DNA of 64,000 nt, taken from Bufo bufo. Taxonomy: Eukaryota > Chordata > Amphibia > Anura > Bufonidae. The notes beneath the pieces were generated by a model, which made no database searches, had not been told where the DNA came from, and saw only the letters and a program-made list of their open reading frames with translations. Below, piece after piece: positions 21,704 to 33,720 of the stretch. Location: contig NC_053392.1 of assembly GCF_905171765.1 (NCBI RefSeq), forward strand, positions 104,396,220 to 104,460,219, written 5' to 3'. The translations under genes and the position numbers were made by a program. Positions within the stretch are counted from its first letter, which is position 1, and every line of letters begins with the position of its first letter.

Positions 21704-22658
21704 CTTAAACGAGATAGAGAAGATGGTGACATTTAAAGAGGGACAACAAAGCAGAGGGAAGCATACCTGTCCAAGATACCATCAGTGTCACCAAAGATGA
21801 TAACCTTATGGAGACAGGCACTATTTATCATAACAGGGCTTTTAAGGGGACGGTATTAATCATCCCCTGATAAAAACATAGATTTTATGACAGCTTCTGC
21901 TGGGAAGCTCAACCTCTGTCCTATTCATCCCAGTATTCAAGACATCTCCAGCAATTCATCTTACTGTCACAAAACTGATCTAAGGTTTCCGTTATCAGAG
22001 GCTTCCTCGCACGAGGGTCTATCAGGTTTCTGACAAGGGATACTCCCTTGTACAAGGACTCTGGAGAGAAGCCAAGCAAGAGCGTGGCCAGCGTAATCTG
22101 AACGGTTGCCAATGATTTATTCTCTGAAATGGCAATAATTATTCATTTTAAAATTAGGTTGTAAACAGAATTTTGAAAGGGGCAAGGAAACATATAGAAA
22201 ATTTGGCAAATTATTCACGGACAAAACAAAATCTTGGCTTAATTGATCGATGGTGTCTGCAGCAGATCGTCATCCAAATATATCATGCTGAAGAGGGATC
22301 ATTGTCACAGTGTGGAAGGAAAATGAGGCAGCCTTATACTTCTTTCTTATGAATTGATGTAATTTAGAATTCATTTTTTTTTTTATGTACTTTGAATACA
22401 TTAAACAATTCTGGCTTCTATCCATTTAATAGTTGTCTGTCTCTTTTTATTATACTGTTCTTTAATACATTTTAGGTCAGGTGTCTAGATACAGTTATAT
22501 CAAATGCAATACAGAAGAAGCACGTCATTTTATTACAATTTACTGAAATATTGCAATATTGATGTTCTGGACATCTTTGTGGGTATTTATTATTATTACT
22601 ACTACTATTATTATTATTACTACTACTACTACTACTATTATTAGCAGCGGCAGTAGTT

Positions 22659-22690
<32 letters not shown>

Positions 22691-24235
22691 ATAGCAGTAG
22701 TAGTAATAGTAGTATATTATGCTTTTTGGGGGCTAAAAGCATTTTTCCAATTGTTTTTTTTAAACATTTTTAACCATTTGCCCTCTGCAGCCTTCAAGGT
22801 CTCACTGAATCTGCAGACTGTTCTTTCTACTTCTAACTGAAATCCAACAGAGAGCTGCTCTGACAGATTGATCTGCAGCCTTTAGCTCTACTTTCCAGAT
22901 AGTTATCAAACACTAAATTGTATTCAAAATGATAAGAGTATGGCTGACGCTGCAATTGTCGGGAAGGAACCATTCCTCCCTAACAATCGCCTGCTCGTCA
23001 GTGGAGGTGAATCGGTACATTTACATGCAGCGATCATCTCCAGCACATGAGGACGAACGATGGCTACTGCAATCGCCTGTCCCCAAACAAAATCATTGTT
23101 TTTCGGAGTAGATCCCTGTTCAAAAAGCACAATCTGCTGCCCAGGAAAAATGATAGAGGTAGTCACAAGAAAGATCATTTCAACTGATGAATGAATGATT
23201 TGTTTGTTCATCAGGGGATCTGCAACACCTTTACACAAGCCATTTATTTAGAACGAGCGTTCGTCCCAATGTTCGTTCTCGATAATTGGCCTGAGTGTTG
23301 GCCCATGTAAATCAGCTTGTAAATGAGTTTTCATAAGATGTCAAGAAAGTAGAGACAAGGGCTACATAATCGAGATGTCTAAGCAACTCCTGTGATGGAT
23401 TTAATTGAGAAGCGGAAAGAACAGTCTGCAGAATCAGTGGAAACCTGAAGGTTGCAGAAGGCAAACGGCAGGCAATATTTAGTAAAGACTAATTAGAAAA
23501 ATCTATTTTAATCCAAAATAAACACACTGCAATAAAAAAGAAAAATTGCCCCAAAGGTATCCACAGCCTTGACGTATGACAAAAATATAAGTCAACTAGT
23601 CAAGCTTAGCACTGATTATTTCACTGAGCTTCTGTGGTACATTGTATCGCTATATCATGTGTTATCACCGCTAGTGTTCCCTGGATGATTACTCTATCTG
23701 TTGTTTCATGCACCAGCAATTTAGGAAAACTACAGACGTATGAAACAGTATGCTCCCATGAAATTTCATGTGCATCATAGATTACCTCTAGTAGTGATAA
23801 AGTACATCACCCTGTGACCTACCTCCATCACAAAATGTTATAACAGCTGAGAATATAAAGGTGAGTCTAATATCACCATGTGCAATATCCCTGTGGAATT
23901 TTGTACCAAAAATTTGTAAAGTACAATGAAGGTGGATGAGGTTTGAAAATTTTTAAATAAAGCCATACAAATTTTCAAATATGCAGCATGCTCTATATAT
24001 GGTGGATTTGTAAAAGAGGGTTACCCCAGATTTCCCCCTTTGTAGTGCAAAGGGTAAAATATATGGAAAATAGGCATGAAATTCTATGTTGGCAGAAAAG
24101 AGTACTGTGTCCAGCTTTGTATAGCCTGGGGTTATCTGTGGATAGCCCTCTGTATTGACCCACAGGGATATGAGAATAGGCCTAGCCAAGAATGAGTGAA
24201 AGGTGGTGTCTGGTGCAGTGTGCCATGGCATATAT
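21704..24235 (-). other. Eph intron; old palindromic repeat
   Basis: This part of the large intron holds the trinucleotide tract at 22586-22713. At about 22930-23340 there is a loose inverted-repeat element (ATTGTCGGGAAGGAACC... facing ...GTTCGTTCTCGATAATTGGC). The rest is unassigned. Confidence 0.45.
22586..22713. repeat. Mirrored trinucleotide microsatellite
   Basis: A run of TTA/CTA triplets is followed by a short GC-rich centre (GCAGCGGCAG) and then a run of TAG triplets. The two halves are reverse complements, so the tract can form a hairpin. Confidence 0.9.
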
Positions 24236-24243
24236 TCTCCACA

Positions 24244-24555
24244 CAGGGGCGTAGCTAAAGGCTCTTGGGCCCTGGTGCAAGAGTTCAGCTTGGGCCATCC
24301 TTCCCTCAGTTCTTTGAGGCCAGGGGCAGGGAAGCACATAGCCTTCTTGCTGCCTGAGGCAAAAACTGAAATGGCACACCCTCATGCCCAAATTTTTACC
24401 TAACCCCTTTCCTCCAGCCAGAGGTGTAAATTGACGAGAATGCACTTTCTATAATACTGGTGTCTTCTTAGGCGGCACAAGGGTCTTTGGGGCCCCTCAG
24501 GCTCTTGGGCCTGGTAGCGACTGCTAACTCTGCACCCCCTATAGTTGCGCCCCTG
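24244..24555. mobile_element. hAT-type MITE, CAGGGGCG...CGCCCCTG
   Basis: Its termini are CAGGGGCGTAGCTA and TAGTTGCGCCCCTG. The flanks TCTCCACA (24236-24243) and TCTCTACA (24556-24563) match at 7 of 8, giving the hAT signature. A related decayed sequence is seen at about 61380-61610 (CAGGCAGCA... TAGTTGCACCC). Confidence 0.85.
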
Positions 24556-24849
24556 TCTCTACATCAGGAGTAGTGATGGACGAACATCGGCTGGGACGTT
24601 TCACGAACGTGGATCATATTTGCAGCCAACAAATACTTACTAGAAGTGCACAAATAGTCCCACAACATGGACAGTGACATACCAGAGGGAGATCAATGGC
24701 AAAAATTCCCACAAAAAATAGGTATTTTAATCAGGGGCCATTTTTATGCGTCTTAATGGAAACTCTCAAAAATGTGCCCTGCTGGAGCCTAGAAATTTTT
24801 TTTTTAGGCCATGGGAGTACGGGCCACAAAAATTTGGCATTCATCTGAC

Positions 24850-25285
24850 AAAAAAGAACTTGTGATTATGTGGCTCGCGGTACATTACGCGGTCACTGGA
24901 TAAAAATTTTACAGTAGGCCACTGAAGTAGAGGCACCAAACATTAGGCATTCACCTGACAGAAAAAAATACTTGTGATGATGTGGCTGAAGGTACATTAG
25001 CCGGTCACTGGATAAAAATTTTACTGTAGGCCAGTACAGGCCCCTAACATTAGGCATTCACCTGACAGAAAAGAACTTGTGATTATATCGCTGGAGGTAC
25101 ATTAGGCGGTCACTGGATAAAAATTTTACTGTAAGCCAGTACAGACCCCAAACATTAGGCATTCACCTGACAGAAAATAACTTGTGATTATGTGTCTGGA
25201 GGTACATTAGGCGGTCACTGGATAAAAATTTTACTGTAGGCCAGTACAAGCCCCAGAAAATTAGGCATTCGCCTGAAAGAAAAGG
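24850..25285. repeat. ~105-bp tandem repeat, four copies
   Basis: Copies begin at 24852, 24972, 25077 and 25182 with TTGTGATTATGTGGCT or a variant. Each holds GGTCACTGGATAAAAATTTT and ends CATTCACCTGACAGAAAA. The first unit is 120 bp and the others are 105 bp. It is non-coding and internal to the hAT-type element. Confidence 0.85.
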
Positions 25286-25375
25286 CCTTTTATGCCGCTG
25301 TATATATATAAGACAAGGACCATTCTTTGTTCTGGGTTGTGGCTGATATGTGTGGGCCTGCATGAGGAAATTCAA

Positions 25376-25640
25376 TTACACGTGGTCGTCACAGGTGTTG
25401 AATTCCTCCGAGATCCATGCCTCATTCATTTTTATAAATGTGAGGTAGTCCACACTGTCGTGAGCTAGGCGAGTGTGCTTATCAGTCACGATCCCCCCTG
25501 CTGCGCTGAACGTCCTTTCGGACAGGACACTCGATGAGATGAGGGGCAAGCCAAGAGTTCCATGGCAAATTGTGCCAGCTGTCACCACAGGTCAAGCCTG
25601 CACACCCAGTAGTCCAGAGGTTCCTCGCTTCTCAGAGCGT
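25376..25640 (-). pseudogene. hAT transposase C-terminal (dimerisation) domain remnant
   Basis: The minus strand encodes SSVLSERTFSAAGGIVTDKH, then DSVDYLTFIKMNEAWI. The SER.FS.AG.IVT..R..L pattern is the most conserved block of the hAT dimerisation domain. A second frame just upstream (about 25590-25640) reads LDYWVCRLDLW with a stop, so the coding region is broken by an indel and a nonsense codon. The catalytic RNase-H-like part is absent. It lies between the two tandem arrays of the same element, which supports treating the 24571-27727 unit as a derivative of an autonomous hAT. Confidence 0.8.
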
Positions 25641-25827
25641 CCACATCGGCCGTTAACTGATGTAGTCGGACACCTGTCGGTCTAGGCATTCCCTGAGGCT
25701 GGATCCGGAGGGCGGCTGTTGATAGGTTGGCTGCAAGAATGATCTCATATCCGAAGTGACCAACACATCTTCAAACCACCCTCTTCTTGCAGGAGCTGTA
25801 GGATTGGTACCTGTATTTTGTGGAAGC

Positions 25828-27035
25828 AGGTATATCAAACCCCTTAATCAGTATTTTGTGGAAGCAGTTATATCAATCCCCTTAATCAGTATTTTGTGGA
25901 AGCAGGTATATGGCACCCCTCAATCTGTATTTTGTGGAAGCAGGGATATCAAACCCCTTAATCAGTATTTTGTGGAAGCAGGTGTATCGCAGGCCTCAAT
26001 CAATATTTGGTGGAAGCAGGGATATGAATCGCCTTAATCAGTGTTTTGTGGAAGCAGGTATATAGAACCCCTTAATCAATATTTTGAGGAAGCAGGTATA
26101 TCGCACCCCTCAATCTGTATTTTGTGGAAGCAGGTATATCACACCCCTCAATCATTATTTTGTGGAAGCAGGTATATCAAACCCCTTAATCAGTTTTTTG
26201 TGGAAACAGGTGTATCGCAGGCCTCAAGCAATATTTTTGGGGAAGCAGGTATATCAATCCCTTTAATCAGTATTTTCTGGAAGCAGATATATTGCAGGCC
26301 TCAATCAATATTTGGTGGAAGCAGGTATATCAATCTCCTTAATCAGTATTTTGTCGAAGCAGGTATATAGAACCCCTCAATCAGTATTTTGTGGAAACAG
26401 GTATATAGAACCCCTTAATCAATATTTGCTGGAAGCAGGTATATCGCACCCCTCTATCAGTATTTTGTGGAAGCAGATGTATCGCAGGCCTCAATCAGTA
26501 TTTGGTGAAAGCTGCAATATCAAACTTCTCAATCAGTATTATGTAGAAGCAGGTATATAGAACCCCTTAATCAATATTTGGTGGAAGCAGATATATCGAA
26601 CTCCTCAATCAGTATTTTGTGGAAGCAGGTATATCGCACACCTTAATCAGTATTTTGCTTAAGCAGGTATATCGCACCCCTCAATCAGTATTTTGTGGAA
26701 GCAGGTATATCAAACCCCTTAATCAGTATTTTATGGAAGCAGGTGTATCGCACCCCTCAATCAGTATTTTTTGGAAGCAGGTATATCACACCCTTCAATC
26801 AGTATTTTGTGGAAGCAGGTATATGGAACCCCTTAATCAAAATTTGGTGGAAGCAGGTATATCGCACCCCCCAATCAGTATTTTGTAGAAGCAGGTATAT
26901 TGCAGGCCTCAATCAATATTTGGTCGAAGCAGGTATATCGCACCCCTCAATCAGTATTTTGCGGAAGCAGGTATATCAAATCCCTTAATCAGTATTTTGT
27001 GGAAGCGGGTATATTGCACCCCTCAATCTGTTTTT
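25828..27035. repeat. 38-bp minisatellite, ~32 copies
   Basis: The unit is GGTATATCAAACCCCTTAAT followed by CAGTATTTTGTGGAAGCA, 38 bp, with about 10-15% variation between copies. Since 38 is not a multiple of three, each plus-strand frame cycles through the same three peptide modules with a 38-residue period (for example LNQYFVEAGIS, ISILWKQVYRTP and QSVFCGSRYI). Most copies lack stops in all three forward frames. This gives overlapping ORFs up to 109 codons that need not be coding. Confidence 0.9.
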
Positions 27036-27735
27036 TGGGGGGCAACAGGTATATCACACCCGTTGCAAATAGTTTTTCCAATAGTGCTTGTCTCTCTATA
27101 TACCTGTGGTATCACAGCAGAACCGCACACAACTGCTGCACAATACAAATGCACTATATACTTTCTATGTTAGAAATTATATTATAGGTATATCACACCC
27201 CTCAATCAGTTTTTTGGAGGGCAACAGGTATATCACACCAGTTGCAATTAGTTATTCCAATAGTGTTTGTCCCTCAATATAGCTGCAGTATCGCAGCAGA
27301 ACCGCACATAACTGCTGCACATTACAAATGCACTATAATATACTTTCTATGTTAGAAAGTATATTATAAGTATATCATACCTATCGATAGCACACCTATA
27401 CCAGTCCTTAAAAGGACTTTTGTGGCCCTATTAGCTAGCGTTTGGTGTCCCTAACAGTCTGTCCCTGCTCCACAAAGCAACCTCTCCCTACACTGGCAAA
27501 ACACAGAATTTAAAATGGCTGCCAGATCAGGTTCTGTTATAGGGTGGGGGTGTGTCCATGTGCTGAAACATCTCAATTGGCTGCCCTGTCCCACCTGATG
27601 TGTGTGTCATGGGTCAAAGTTCGGCACAATGCAAAGGAATATGGCGCCGGCGGACATCGTCATATGTTCGCATGTTCGGCGAATCGCGAACGCGCAAAGT
27701 TCGCAGCAAACCGCAAGGCCATCTCTAAATAGGAG

Positions 27736-28284
27736 TAATGTCGGCCTAATGACCCTGATCTGTCGAGCATAGTACATATAAGTGTTTTCAAAAATAGTAA
27801 AGTCTGGCACACTAAAATTGCAGCAATGCCATGTGCATGACCCGCTATTTATGCATATTTTACTCATGGCACAGCATACCAGCATACCAGAGGAGGCAGA
27901 AACCTGGGTATCTTGGGAGAGTCCACGCATTTATAAGATATCATTACCTGGTGGATCTTCATTGTAGGGATTGGTTTACATCTAATCTTGATGTCATGTC
28001 TTACCAATACCGCCCCCTATGATCAATGGTTGCTGGTGCAGTATATTGATTTATCTATATATATTTATAATTTTTTTATGTATCTATACCTTTGTTATGT
28101 ATAACCCTGACGGTGGCGCATATAGAATCAGCCACCTTATGATATATTGTCTGTCCCCTGAGGAACCCAGAAGTGGGGGAAATCAGTTGGAGTACAGGGA
28201 CCCATGAGGGCCAATTAGGGTTGTTGGCAGGATAGGTACGAGGACAGAGAGTCTCCAGTCTCTTTAGGTGCCTAGAGGAAAAAA
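27736..28284. other. No feature recognised
   Basis: Unassigned sequence within the large Eph intron. Confidence 0.4.
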
Positions 28285-29535
28285 GATTTTATCTTTACTT
28301 TATCTGATTTGCAGGGTGCTGCTGCATTGTCTTTTTTCTTCTAGGTCTTTGCCGTGGCAGCGTGCACCTGCGCACTGGGAGGTTCTGACTAATCCCCTTT
28401 TTTTGAAGATTTACAATGCTGGAGATGTGGCACTCCAGCGAGTCATGCGCTCCTGATTAGCCTGTCTGCCCCATAGGCTGATTTTAATTAGTTTCAGTAT
28501 AAAGCTGTGACCTGCTCTCAGTACATTTATTGGAAGCTGTCTGGCACAAGGAAAGGTATGGAGTGGGCTCGGCATGCATGTTGGTACCTGCATCCCTTGT
28601 AATGGAGGCCATTATGGCACCAAAAATGGTAAAAGGCAGAGTGGACCCAGCATGCATGTGGATCCGACACTCCCTGAATTTTATGGCGGCCATTATGGCG
28701 CATAACAGCTAGTATTTAGTGTTAGGACCCGTCTAACAGAGATCACCTTGACGTACGGCAGGCGGGCTAAGATGGTTTTGTACAAAATGCATTGGCCAAG
28801 CATCTCACTTTATAAATAAGCATAGCATTAGCACTATAATATTTTTGTGACTGTGGCATTATTGTACTTTATCAGATTTGCAGGGTGCTGCTGCATTGTC
28901 TCTTTTTCCTCTAGATCTTTGCCATGGCAGCGTGCACCTGCGCACTGGTAGGTGCTGACTAACCCCCTTTTTTTTCAGATTTACAATGCTGGAGATGTGG
29001 TTCTCCAGCGAGTCGTGCGCTCCTGATTAGCCTGTCTGCCCCATAGGCTGATTTTAATTAGTTTCAGTATAAAGCTGTGACCTGCTCTCAGTACATTCAT
29101 TGGAAGCTGTCAGGTACAAGGAAAGGTATGGACTGGGCTCGGCATGCATGTTGGTACCTGCATCCCTTGTAATGGGGGCCATTATGGCACCAAAAATGGT
29201 AAAAGGCAGAGTGGACCCAGCATGCATGTGGATCCAACACTCCCTGAATTTTATGGCGGCCATTATGGAGCATAACAGGTAGTATTTAGTGTTAGGACCC
29301 GTCTAACAGAGATCGCCTTGACGTACGGCAGACGGGCTCAGATGGTTTTGTACAAAATGCATTGGCCAAGCATCTCACTTTATAAATAAGCGTAGCATTA
29401 GCACTATAATATTTTGTGACTATGGCATTATTGTACTTTATCTGATTTGCAGGGGGCTGCTGAATTCTCTTTTTTCCCCTAGGTCTTTGCCATGGCACCG
29501 TGTACCTGCGCACTGGGAGGTGCTGACTAACCCCC
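28285..29535. repeat. 569-bp tandem repeat, about 2.2 copies
   Basis: The anchor TAT(C)TGATTTGCAGGG occurs at 28301, 28870 and 29439, exactly 569 bp apart each time. Copies one and two are about 95% identical, and the third stops after about 95 bp. Each unit contains TCAGTATAAAGCTGTG, which resembles a TATA box, and two internal sub-repeats with GCATGCATG and GGCCATTATGGC. The tandem layout is consistent with a satellite or with promoter monomers of a retroelement. I cannot tell which. Confidence 0.85.
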
Positions 29536-31177
29536 TTTTTTTTGCACCTTTAGGGGCCGTCTCTGGACTAAGGGACACTGTAAGGTCATCACAGGGAAAG
29601 TTTTTTCCACCCCAGTGTTCCTATGCTGATGTATCTCTGAGTTACCATCCTGGTGTATAGTATAAACAATTCTGGTGTATAGTAAATCAGGTTTCAAATT
29701 GACCATCATCAGAATGATGTATTGGGAAACATTAGGCTTATTTTTTAATAAGCTGAATTAAAGTGTGTTTTTAAGGGTCTTATATATTTCTCAGTTATAA
29801 TTGTAATATGAGACGAAATAGAACTTTAAAAAAAAAATTTGAGCATTTTCTTTGTCAGTATCAATTGTGTATTTTAAGAAGTAGAACAATATTTTTTTCC
29901 ACTCTATTTCAGAGTTCCATAAATTGCATGAAAGATTTGTTTATGCCACCAAATGGCTCTATAACCTCTAGCAATTATAATTTAAGAAAGTCCTAGAACT
30001 CTTCTTCTGCCTTGTTTGACTACACAGCTCTTTAGGTTCTTCCGCTCGTAAAATTAAGTATTGCCGCCATTTTACTCATTATCCCCAGCAGTGGAATCAG
30101 TTGGACCACCCTGATATCAGTCTCATGAGACTATCAAAATGGAGTCATCTGCTGCTATTTCAGAGAGAGGAACCCGGTAATAGTCCTCAGGGAGTAAGCT
30201 CCCTATCTGTATGGCACAAGAGAGTCATTTCAGGCATGATATATATAGAAAGAGCTGTGCATAAGTAAGAAAGCACAGCTGCTGAGCATTAAAGCCGGGG
30301 AACGTACATGCATTTATATCACGTTTAACTTGCTCTTTATGATGCATTGGCGAGTTATTATCAACTTGTATTACCTAACAAAGGGCTAAGCAGATGGAGG
30401 AGGCTAAGCTCCATCTGATGGATGGTACCATTAAGTTTCACAAACACTACATGATTAGTACCTTAATATACAATTCCTGACTAGTGTGCCTTTAATATAC
30501 TGTGTTCAACAACACAAGTATGCCTTCCATTAATACACACTTTATGTAGAGTTACTTTACCACGCTTTACTTGTATATGGCTGCAATATAACACAGAATC
30601 CGATAATTGCTTCTGGCTTACAATTAGACCGTATTTCTAAAGTGACTCAGAGGGAGATAAGGCTTTTAACTATAAAGCATTCGATCTGTAGATGATAGTG
30701 TTAAAAAATCTTCTAAATTATGAGAAAACTTCAGGGGTAATTTACATTAAGCTGACATTCGAACATTTTCCTTTCTCAAACTGCTCATCTCATAGCAAAT
30801 AAGTCAACGGTAGATGAAAACTTGGGGTGGTGAGTAGAGATCCACATGCGCATGAAGGCCGACAGTAGACCAAGCAATCATCCAGTGGACTAAAAAGTGG
30901 AGAACGTTCTTTGCTAACAGTCATTGACAGATTTTACAGGTTTCCTTTTACCATTAAACAATATGTAAGTGAAGGGAATTTATAGTTAGTTTTGGGAAAC
31001 CTATCAGGAGCTTCATGGTTTCCAAACCTCAATAGACTCCCTAGTTATATAAACTATGGGGGAGGAATTGTCACGACGGGAAAATTTGAAGTCAGTTTGG
31101 TTGAGTCTGTGTTGGAGTACTTTATGCCACATTTATCAATTGTCTCATCTTATTTGATAAATGTGTCTTTTCCTTAG
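29536..31177. other. Eph intron, no feature seen
   Basis: AT-rich intron. I recognise no exon or repeat that I can name. Confidence 0.45.
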
Positions 31178-31446
31178 GCCTCTTGCACACGACCGTACGG
31201 CTTTTTCAGTATTTTGCGGTACGCAAAAAACAGATCCGCAAAAAATATGGATGACGTCCGTGTGCATTCCGTACTTTGCGGAACGGAACAGCTGGCCCCT
31301 AATAGAACAGTCCTATCCTTGTCCATAATGCAGACAATAATAGGCCAAGTTTTTTTTTGCGGACTCATTGAAATGAATGGTTCTGCATACGGTCCGCAAA
31401 AAAAGAATGGACGCGGAAAGAAAATACGTTCGTGTGCATGAGCCCT
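31178..31446. mobile_element. MITE, GCACACG-terminus family, copy 1
   Basis: GGCCTCTTGCACACGACCGTA faces ...TACGTTCGTGTGCATGAGCCC. The interior is rich in TTTTTTGCGGA and TCCGCAAAAAA palindromes and in CCGTGTGCATTCCG. It is non-coding. Copies 2 and 3 follow at 31487 and 32311. Confidence 0.8.
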
Positions 31447-31486
31447 AAGGCTGGGTTCACATCACGTTTTTTTGCATACGTTTAAG

Positions 31487-31817
31487 GCCTCTTGCACACA
31501 AAAGTATATATTAAATTTTTTTCGTTTTTTGCATTCTGTATACGGACCGTATACGAAACCATTCATTTAAATGGATCCGCAAAAAAAGGAAGGTACTCCG
31601 TATGCCTTCCATTTCCGTATTTCCGTTCCGTTCAAAGATAGAACATGTCCTATTATTGTCCGCATAACGGACAAGGATACTACTGTTCTATTAGGGGCCA
31701 GCTGTTCCATTCCGCAAAAAACGGAATGTACACGGACGTCATCTGTATTATTTTCGGATCCGTTTTTTGCAAACCGCAAAATACAGAAAAAGCCATACGG
31801 CCGTGTGCAATAGGCCT
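31487..31817. mobile_element. MITE, GCACACG-terminus family, copy 2
   Basis: AGGCCTCTTGCACACAAAAG faces ...CGGCCGTGTGCAATAGGCCT. It shares with copy 1, in inverted orientation, the block GAACAGTAGTATCC / CAGCTGTTCCATTCCGCAAA. A short GGCTGGGTTCACATCACG motif between copies 1 and 2 is the end of another MITE type. Confidence 0.8.
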
Positions 31818-31904
31818 AAGGCATACACAAAAATAAACAGATGTCTCCATATCAACATAGAGTTCCATCCTTTTTTTTGCATTCTTTTTTTCCAAAAATA
31901 TATG

Positions 31905-32215
31905 TTAAGTATAGGGCAAAAACATGATGGTCATAGAGAGGCATATCAAAAGTTTTGATCGTGGGGGTTTGAGTGCTGAGACCCCCACTAATCACTAGAA
32001 TGAAAAGCTCCTTCTCCTTGCTGTGGAGGACATAATTGAGATGGGCCCATAGACTTCTACTGAGCCTGTCTTCTGAAGCGAGGAGAGATCACATGCTATG
32101 TGAGCACTTCTCTCTCCTCATTCTAGGGATCGATGGGGGGTATCAGAACTCAAACCCCCACTGATCGAAACTTTTGATATGTGTCTATGACATGAAAAGT
32201 CAGTGACCTTGTATC
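31905..32215. mobile_element. TTAA-type MITE, second copy of 19146 family
   Basis: CATATCAAAAGTTTTGATCG faces CGAAACTTTTGATATGTGTC. The central TATGTGAGCACTTCTCTCTC lacks the insertion found in the 19146-19939 copy. The ends are eroded. Confidence 0.7.
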
Positions 32216-32310
32216 TTAATTTTAATGGCGCCCCCCTGTATTGCAATGTGCATGTCCACCTATTGAGCTGGATGAGCATGGCCATACATACTCAGTTCCA
32301 GCATAACAGG

Positions 32311-32848
32311 TAAGGGCTCATGCACACAAACGTATTTTCTTTCCGTGTCCGTTCTGGTTTTTTTGCGGACTGTATGCGGAACCATTCACTTCAATGGGTC
32401 CGCAAAAACAACTGAAATGACTCAGTTTGCATTCCGTTTCCGTATATGTCCGCTTGGCCGTTCTGCAAAAAAGTAGTGTAGGTCCTATTATTGGCCGCAA
32501 ATCACGGTCCGTGGCTCCATTCAAGTCAATGGGTCCACAAAAAATACGGAATGCATGCGGAACACATCCGTATGTCATCCATATTTTGCGGATCCCTGCC
32601 CACTTTGCCCATGTGTTTACTGTTTGCAAACATTACAGTACATTACAGTAATGATAACAAACTTCCTGTTTCCGTTTGCGATCCCCAAAAAACAGATCGC
32701 ATTTGGAAACCATACGGATATGTTTTGTGGCATAATGAAACGGATGCGGCCACAAAACTGAAAAAAAAAAAAAACTCAGCTATGGAACAACGGATCCGTT
32801 AAAAACGGACCACAAAACTACAATGGTCGTGTGCATGAGCCCTTAAAG
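32311..32848. mobile_element. MITE, GCACACG-terminus family, copy 3
   Basis: AAGGGCTCATGCACACAAACG faces ...TGGTCGTGTGCATGAGCCCTT. It is the longest of the three copies (538 bp), with the same GGTCCGCAAAAA and ATCCGTATG blocks and no coding sequence. Confidence 0.85.
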
Positions 32849-32997
32849 GGAGAAAGCTGCAGCAGAAAGGAGACACCCCCTGAAAAAGGACACATCCTTT
32901 GAGAAAGAACATGCCTCCTAAGCTGCCAGCCAGAAGAAAATCTAGCAGAGAAATTGGAGCAATGAATGGGGAGATCTCTGGATCCATGTGAGGTACA

Positions 32998-33534
32998 GGG
33001 CTGGTTCTAGCTTTGTAAGGAACAGATTATCATGTACCATAAAATGTCTGATTTTCATTTTTTATATTAATCATGGCATAACCCCTTTAACATAAAAACT
33101 TGATTTAGGCACATGCCCTTGAAAGGGGTTGTCCGGTTCAGAGCTGAACCCAGACATAATCCGTTCTTCACCCCTCCGTCCCCTCTGAGTTGAGCATTGG
33201 AGCATTTAATGCTCCGATGCTCCCCTTGCCCTGCGCTGTATCACGCAGGGCAAAGGCTGTTTGTTTACATTTTTACACTGCTAGGCGGAGGTTTCCATCC
33301 AGCAGTGAACCCGGTGATGTCACCGACACTAATGGGCGGTCCTTAGTGCTGCCCTAGCCTGTAAAATAGCCTAGGGCAGCGCTGAAGACCGCCCATAAGT
33401 GGATAACCCCTTTCAAGGGAATGTGCCTAAATCAAGTTTTTATGTTAAAGGGGTTATGCCATGATTGATATAAAAAATGAAAATCAGACATTTTATGGTA
33501 CATGATAATCAGTTTCTTACAAAGCTAGAACCAG
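32998..33534. repeat. Fold-back, ~132-bp near-perfect arms
   Basis: 32998-33135 and 33405-33534 are reverse complements with only a few differences (blocks GCTGGTTCTAGCTTTGTAAG and ACATAAAAACTTGATTTAGG). The 270-bp centre holds a different element (GGTTGTCCGGTTCAG...). The same element recurs, inverted, at 33535-33690. The outer sequence is related to 16376-16560. Confidence 0.85.
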
Positions 33535-33720
33535 CAGAGACGCGGTACGTCACCGGATATGAAGAAAAAGCCCTTGCCAGGGCAAGGGAGAGCATCGGAG
33601 AAGAAATGCTTCAATGCTCAACTCAGAGGGGCTGCCTGGGTGAAGAAGCTCTAATGTCCGGGTTCAGTTCAATTAAGTGAAGGGATGAGTGGGAAGCAGT
33701 AAATTTACAGCTAGTGCCAA

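Larger units (their letters stand above)
24571..27727 (-). mobile_element. hAT-type element with transposase remnant and tandem arrays
   Basis: A 3.16-kb unit. Its left end TAGTGATGGACGAAC and right end ...CCTTGCGG-type (reverse TAGAGATGGCCTTGCGG) share the TAGNGATGG start. The flanks ATCAGGAG and AATAGGAG match at 6 of 8. Inside, in order, lie 105-bp repeats, a hAT transposase C-terminal remnant on the minus strand, a 38-bp array, and a duplicated block (about 27050-27170 and 27225-27350). The end carries GCGAATCGCGAACGCG motifs. Confidence 0.65.

Noticed and set aside
22559..22840. A 93-codon ORF rich in Ile, Thr and Val
   Set aside because: It is a translation of the trinucleotide microsatellite.
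25756..27187. Several overlapping 60-109-codon ORFs, and a possible CRISPR array
   Set aside because: They come from the 38-bp tandem repeat. There are no unique spacers between repeats, and the genome is a vertebrate's.
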